Below, piece after piece: positions 61,936-64,000 of a DNA stretch of 64,000 nucleotides. Source of the DNA: Deltaproteobacteria bacterium (GTDB lineage Bacteria > Myxococcota > JACRCW01); NCBI GenBank assembly GCA_016218805.1, contig JACRCW010000092.1:62001-126000 (forward strand), given 5' to 3'. The notes beneath the pieces were generated by a model that did no database searches, was not told the DNA's origin, and was given only the letters and a program-made list of their open reading frames with translations. The stretch's first letter is position 1. Every line of letters begins with the position of its first letter. A program made the position numbers and the translations under genes.

Positions 61936-63669
61936 TCAGCTGAGCACGCGGTCCATGTTGAAGTGCGATGCGCCATCCGGCCCGCGCTCCCACTCGGCCA
62001 GCGGGTCGGGTGATGCAATCAGGTCCACCACGACGTGCGCCGTGCCGGGAGGAAGGCGCAGACCGCGCACATCAAACGGCTGCACGGGCCGCCACTCCCA
62101 GACGGCGCCAACGCGGCGCGCGCGCATCCGCGCCGCGCGGCGGTCCTCCACTTCGGCCGCCGCCACCTCTTCCGGCAGCTCCACCCGCGTGGTCATCAGC
62201 GCGGGCCGCCCGAACGCCACCACCGAGCACGGCGTGGTGATGCGTCCCACCAGCGCCTCCAGTTTCAGCGCATCCGCCTCCACGGACGCAGTGACCTCCT
62301 GGAATCCGCGCGCCGCCAGTTCCCGCGCGGCGAGCGCATTGAGGACCGCCAGACCCGGCCCTGCCATCATCCGCGCGCCTGCGCGCCGGGAGAGAAACCA
62401 ACCGCCCCAGCTGTTGGCCTCCACCGTCACCCCGTGCAGCACCGCCGCGGCGACGAGAGCCGCGAGCTGCGGGAGTTCCTCCTCAAAGGACACGCCCGGC
62501 AGCGCAACCACCAGCGGCACGCCGGGAACGCGCGCCTTGAGTTGTGCCAGCGCGTTCCCATCGAGTCCCTCGACGATGGCCCCCGCGGCTGGAGTGACCC
62601 GCGCGAGGAACGCGGGCGCCTGTTCCGCGGTGAGCCGCACGCGATCCGGCCGCGGCCCACTCCCGGACTGCGCGGGCGCATCCACCGCGCGCAGCAGTTC
62701 CGCCACGTCGTCACGCACGGTGACTTGCGGGAAATGCGGTGTTTCTGCGGCTTCCTTGGAAGGGCCTGCGGCACCGGGAGTGCCCCGTTCCACCAGGTCA
62801 TGGCGCTGTCCATCCAGGTAGCCGGAAGTCAGGCGCCGCCCGGGGGGTGCGCCACGCCGCTCCGCATCCCGTGCCAGCTCATCCGGCGCGTCAGCACCGT
62901 CAATGGCGCGGCGCAGCAGCGCGACCGATGCGCGAACCCACGACGGGTTCTTCATCCGTCCTTCGATCTTCACCGCGCGCACGCCCGCGTGGCGCAGTTC
63001 ATCCATCCGCGCGACCAGGGAAAGGTCATGCATGGAGAACGGCGTCCCGCCCGGCTCCCCGTCCAGCGTCCAGTCCACGCGACACGGGCTGGTGCACTGC
63101 CCGCGGTTGCCACTGCGGCCGCCCACCCAGCTGGAGAGCAGGCAGCGCCCGGACACGGAGAAGCACATGGCGCCGTGCGCGAACACCTCCGTCTCCACAC
63201 CCTCCACGCGCGACGCCGCGACGATCTCTGCCAGGGTCAGCTCGCGCGCGAGCACGACGCGCCGCACGCCAAGGTCGCGTGCCGCTTCCACGTCCGCGCT
63301 GCTGGTCACGCACGCCTGCGTGCTGAGGTGGTACTCCAGTTCGGGAAAGTGCCGCCGCAGCGCAAGCAGCGCGGGATCGCGCACAATGACGACGTCAACT
63401 CCGAGGCGGCTCGCCACCTCCAGCGACCGCGCCGCGCGTGACAGCTCGTCCTGTGCGAGATCAATGTTGAGCGCCAGGTGCACGCGCCGGCCGCGCGCAT
63501 GGGCGGCGACGCACGCGTCCGCGAGTTCCCCCTCCGAGAAGTTGCGCGCATACCGCCGCGCATTGAGCGTGGTCAGCCCGAGGTAGACCGCGTCCGCGCC
63601 CGCCTCCAGCGCCGCATCCAGGCACGCGCGGTTGCCTGCAGGCGCAAGAAGCTCCAGGGGCGATGACAT
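61936..63669 (-). CDS. Peptidase U32 family protein (RNA hydroxylation type)
   Basis: 577 residues from ATG 63669. The N-terminal barrel opens with LELLAPAGNRACLDAALEAG and ADAVYLGL. The family signature is EVFAHGAMCFSVSGRCLLSS followed by WVGGRSGNRGQCTSPCR, holding the Fe-S cysteines. VKIEGRMKNP is also typical. U32 proteins such as TrhP and RlhA hydroxylate tRNA or 23S rRNA; UbiU/V act in ubiquinone synthesis. The two-domain length fits TrhP/RlhA-type. A promoter candidate at 63678 suggests leaderless expression. Confidence 0.92.
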   Translation of the reverse strand: MSSPLELLAPAGNRACLDAALEAGADAVYLGLTTLNARRYARNFSEGELADACVAAHARGRRVHLALNIDLAQDELSRAARSLEVASRLGVDVVIVRDPALLALRRHFPELEYHLSTQACVTSSADVEAARDLGVRRVVLARELTLAEIVAASRVEGVETEVFAHGAMCFSVSGRCLLSSWVGGRSGNRGQCTSPCRVDWTLDGEPGGTPFSMHDLSLVARMDELRHAGVRAVKIEGRMKNPSWVRASVALLRRAIDGADAPDELARDAERRGAPPGRRLTSGYLDGQRHDLVERGTPGAAGPSKEAAETPHFPQVTVRDDVAELLRAVDAPAQSGSGPRPDRVRLTAEQAPAFLARVTPAAGAIVEGLDGNALAQLKARVPGVPLVVALPGVSFEEELPQLAALVAAAVLHGVTVEANSWGGWFLSRRAGARMMAGPGLAVLNALAARELAARGFQEVTASVEADALKLEALVGRITTPCSVVAFGRPALMTTRVELPEEVAAAEVEDRRAARMRARRVGAVWEWRPVQPFDVRGLRLPPGTAHVVVDLIASPDPLAEWERGPDGASHFNMDRVLS

Positions 63670-63677
63670 GGGACCCA

Positions 63678-63706
63678 AAGCTAGGCGCAGGGCGCGTCAG
63701 CGTCGA
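63678..63706 (-). promoter_or_regulatory. Candidate promoter of the U32 gene
   Basis: On the minus strand TCGACG (63701-63706) and TAGCTT (63678-63683) are 17 bp apart; only 8 nt separate the -10 box from the ATG at 63669, the same distance as at moxR. Matches are partial (4/6 at -35). Confidence 0.3.
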
Positions 63707-63958
63707 GGCGAGCGGGCGTTGACGGGGGGGTGTGCGGTGCGGACGCGGTCAGGAACGCGCAAGAACACCGCGAATCCCATGGGCTGCACGGTTGAGATCC
63801 GGCAGCGGTGCAGCGCCGCCGCCGCCGCCACATCCATGCATGCGCGCGCGACCGCGGCAACAGCGCGGCCGGCGCAGCCGCCGCATCACAATCCCCTGAC
63901 AGTGCGCGGTCGGCGAGGGTGGTTGCCGCGGGCCTTGGCGCAGAGCTTCATGGTGCAC

Positions 63959-64000
63959 TCACGCGTCCGGATGTTCCCCGCCCGCGGGCAGTTCCGCCAG
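63959..64000 (-). CDS. Possible 3' end of a further gene, partial
   Basis: Reading in from the right edge, the minus frame gives 13 sense codons (L-A-E-L-P-A-G-G-E-H-P-D-A) and a TGA at 63959-63961. It looks like an ordinary C-terminus but is too short to identify. Between it and the U32 gene (63707-63958) I see no gene; a 69-codon minus frame there is Arg/Gly-rich and without a ribosome site. Confidence 0.3.
   Translation of the reverse strand: MAELPAGGEHPDA

Noticed and set aside
63749..63958. 69-codon minus frame near the right edge
   Set aside because: Arg/Gly/Cys-rich, no ribosome site, no domain; no better than chance at this GC.

Overview
The window is very GC-rich and almost completely coding. 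It has frequent GTG/TTG starts, many ATGA/GTGA/TGATG gene overlaps, and strong C/G at third codon positions. Gene content suggests a Gram-negative bacterium of the Myxococcota type. Pointers are a giant TPR protein, an ECF sigma factor with a zinc-binding anti-sigma/TPR protein, a MoxR-DUF58-transglutaminase operon, a PAS hybrid kinase, several lipoproteins and an outer-membrane barrel. This placement is inferred from gene style; there is no rRNA or other marker to prove it, and no tRNA or rRNA gene was seen.

Layout. 1-13.9 kb: a SEC-C protein facing a 4,227-residue TPR protein. 13.9-19.6 kb: an accessory stretch with REP-type palindromes, a membrane protein whose 3' end runs into a REP/RAYT insertion, a REP-associated transposase, an array of G-rich 43-bp units each carrying a palindrome, a 250-residue unknown protein and a coupled string of small exported proteins. 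19.6-24.0 kb (minus): an apparent operon maf - yggS - proC - archease - rtcB, joining metabolite and nucleotide housekeeping to the RtcB RNA ligase and its activator. 24.1-27.2 kb: RNase D, a TolB-like propeller lipoprotein and a GDPD. 27.2-30.8 kb: a barrel protein and two membrane acyltransferases facing each other across a short region with a perfect -35 box and an inverted repeat. 30.7-34.4 kb: methyltransferase, TPR protein and DUF885 metallopeptidase. 34.5-36.4 kb: ECF sigma/anti-sigma pair. 36.4-44.0 kb: nitrilase, an HU-like protein, RuvB, PrmC, SRAP and UvrD/PcrA (DNA repair and translation housekeeping). 44.1-48.2 kb: MoxR-DUF58-transglutaminase. 48.3-54.5 kb: hybrid kinase, PlsC, a SixA-like phosphatase, an exported phosphodiesterase and a Gre-like factor. 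54.6-63.7 kb: a 1,569-residue internally duplicated beta-rich protein, two tandem DUF4139-type secreted paralogues and a U32 peptidase/hydroxylase. The last bases hold the possible end of one more gene.

The most unusual signals are: (i) a sharp codon-context rule (TTT/ATT before G, TTC/ATC otherwise) in ruvB that fails in the REP-interrupted membrane gene; (ii) the alternating 86-bp palindrome/G-run array at 17.05-17.31 kb; (iii) the RAYT with its cognate REPs and its effect on the neighbouring gene; (iv) the near-whole-length duplication in the 1,569-residue protein; (v) an archease with an 84-residue extra N-terminal region next to rtcB.
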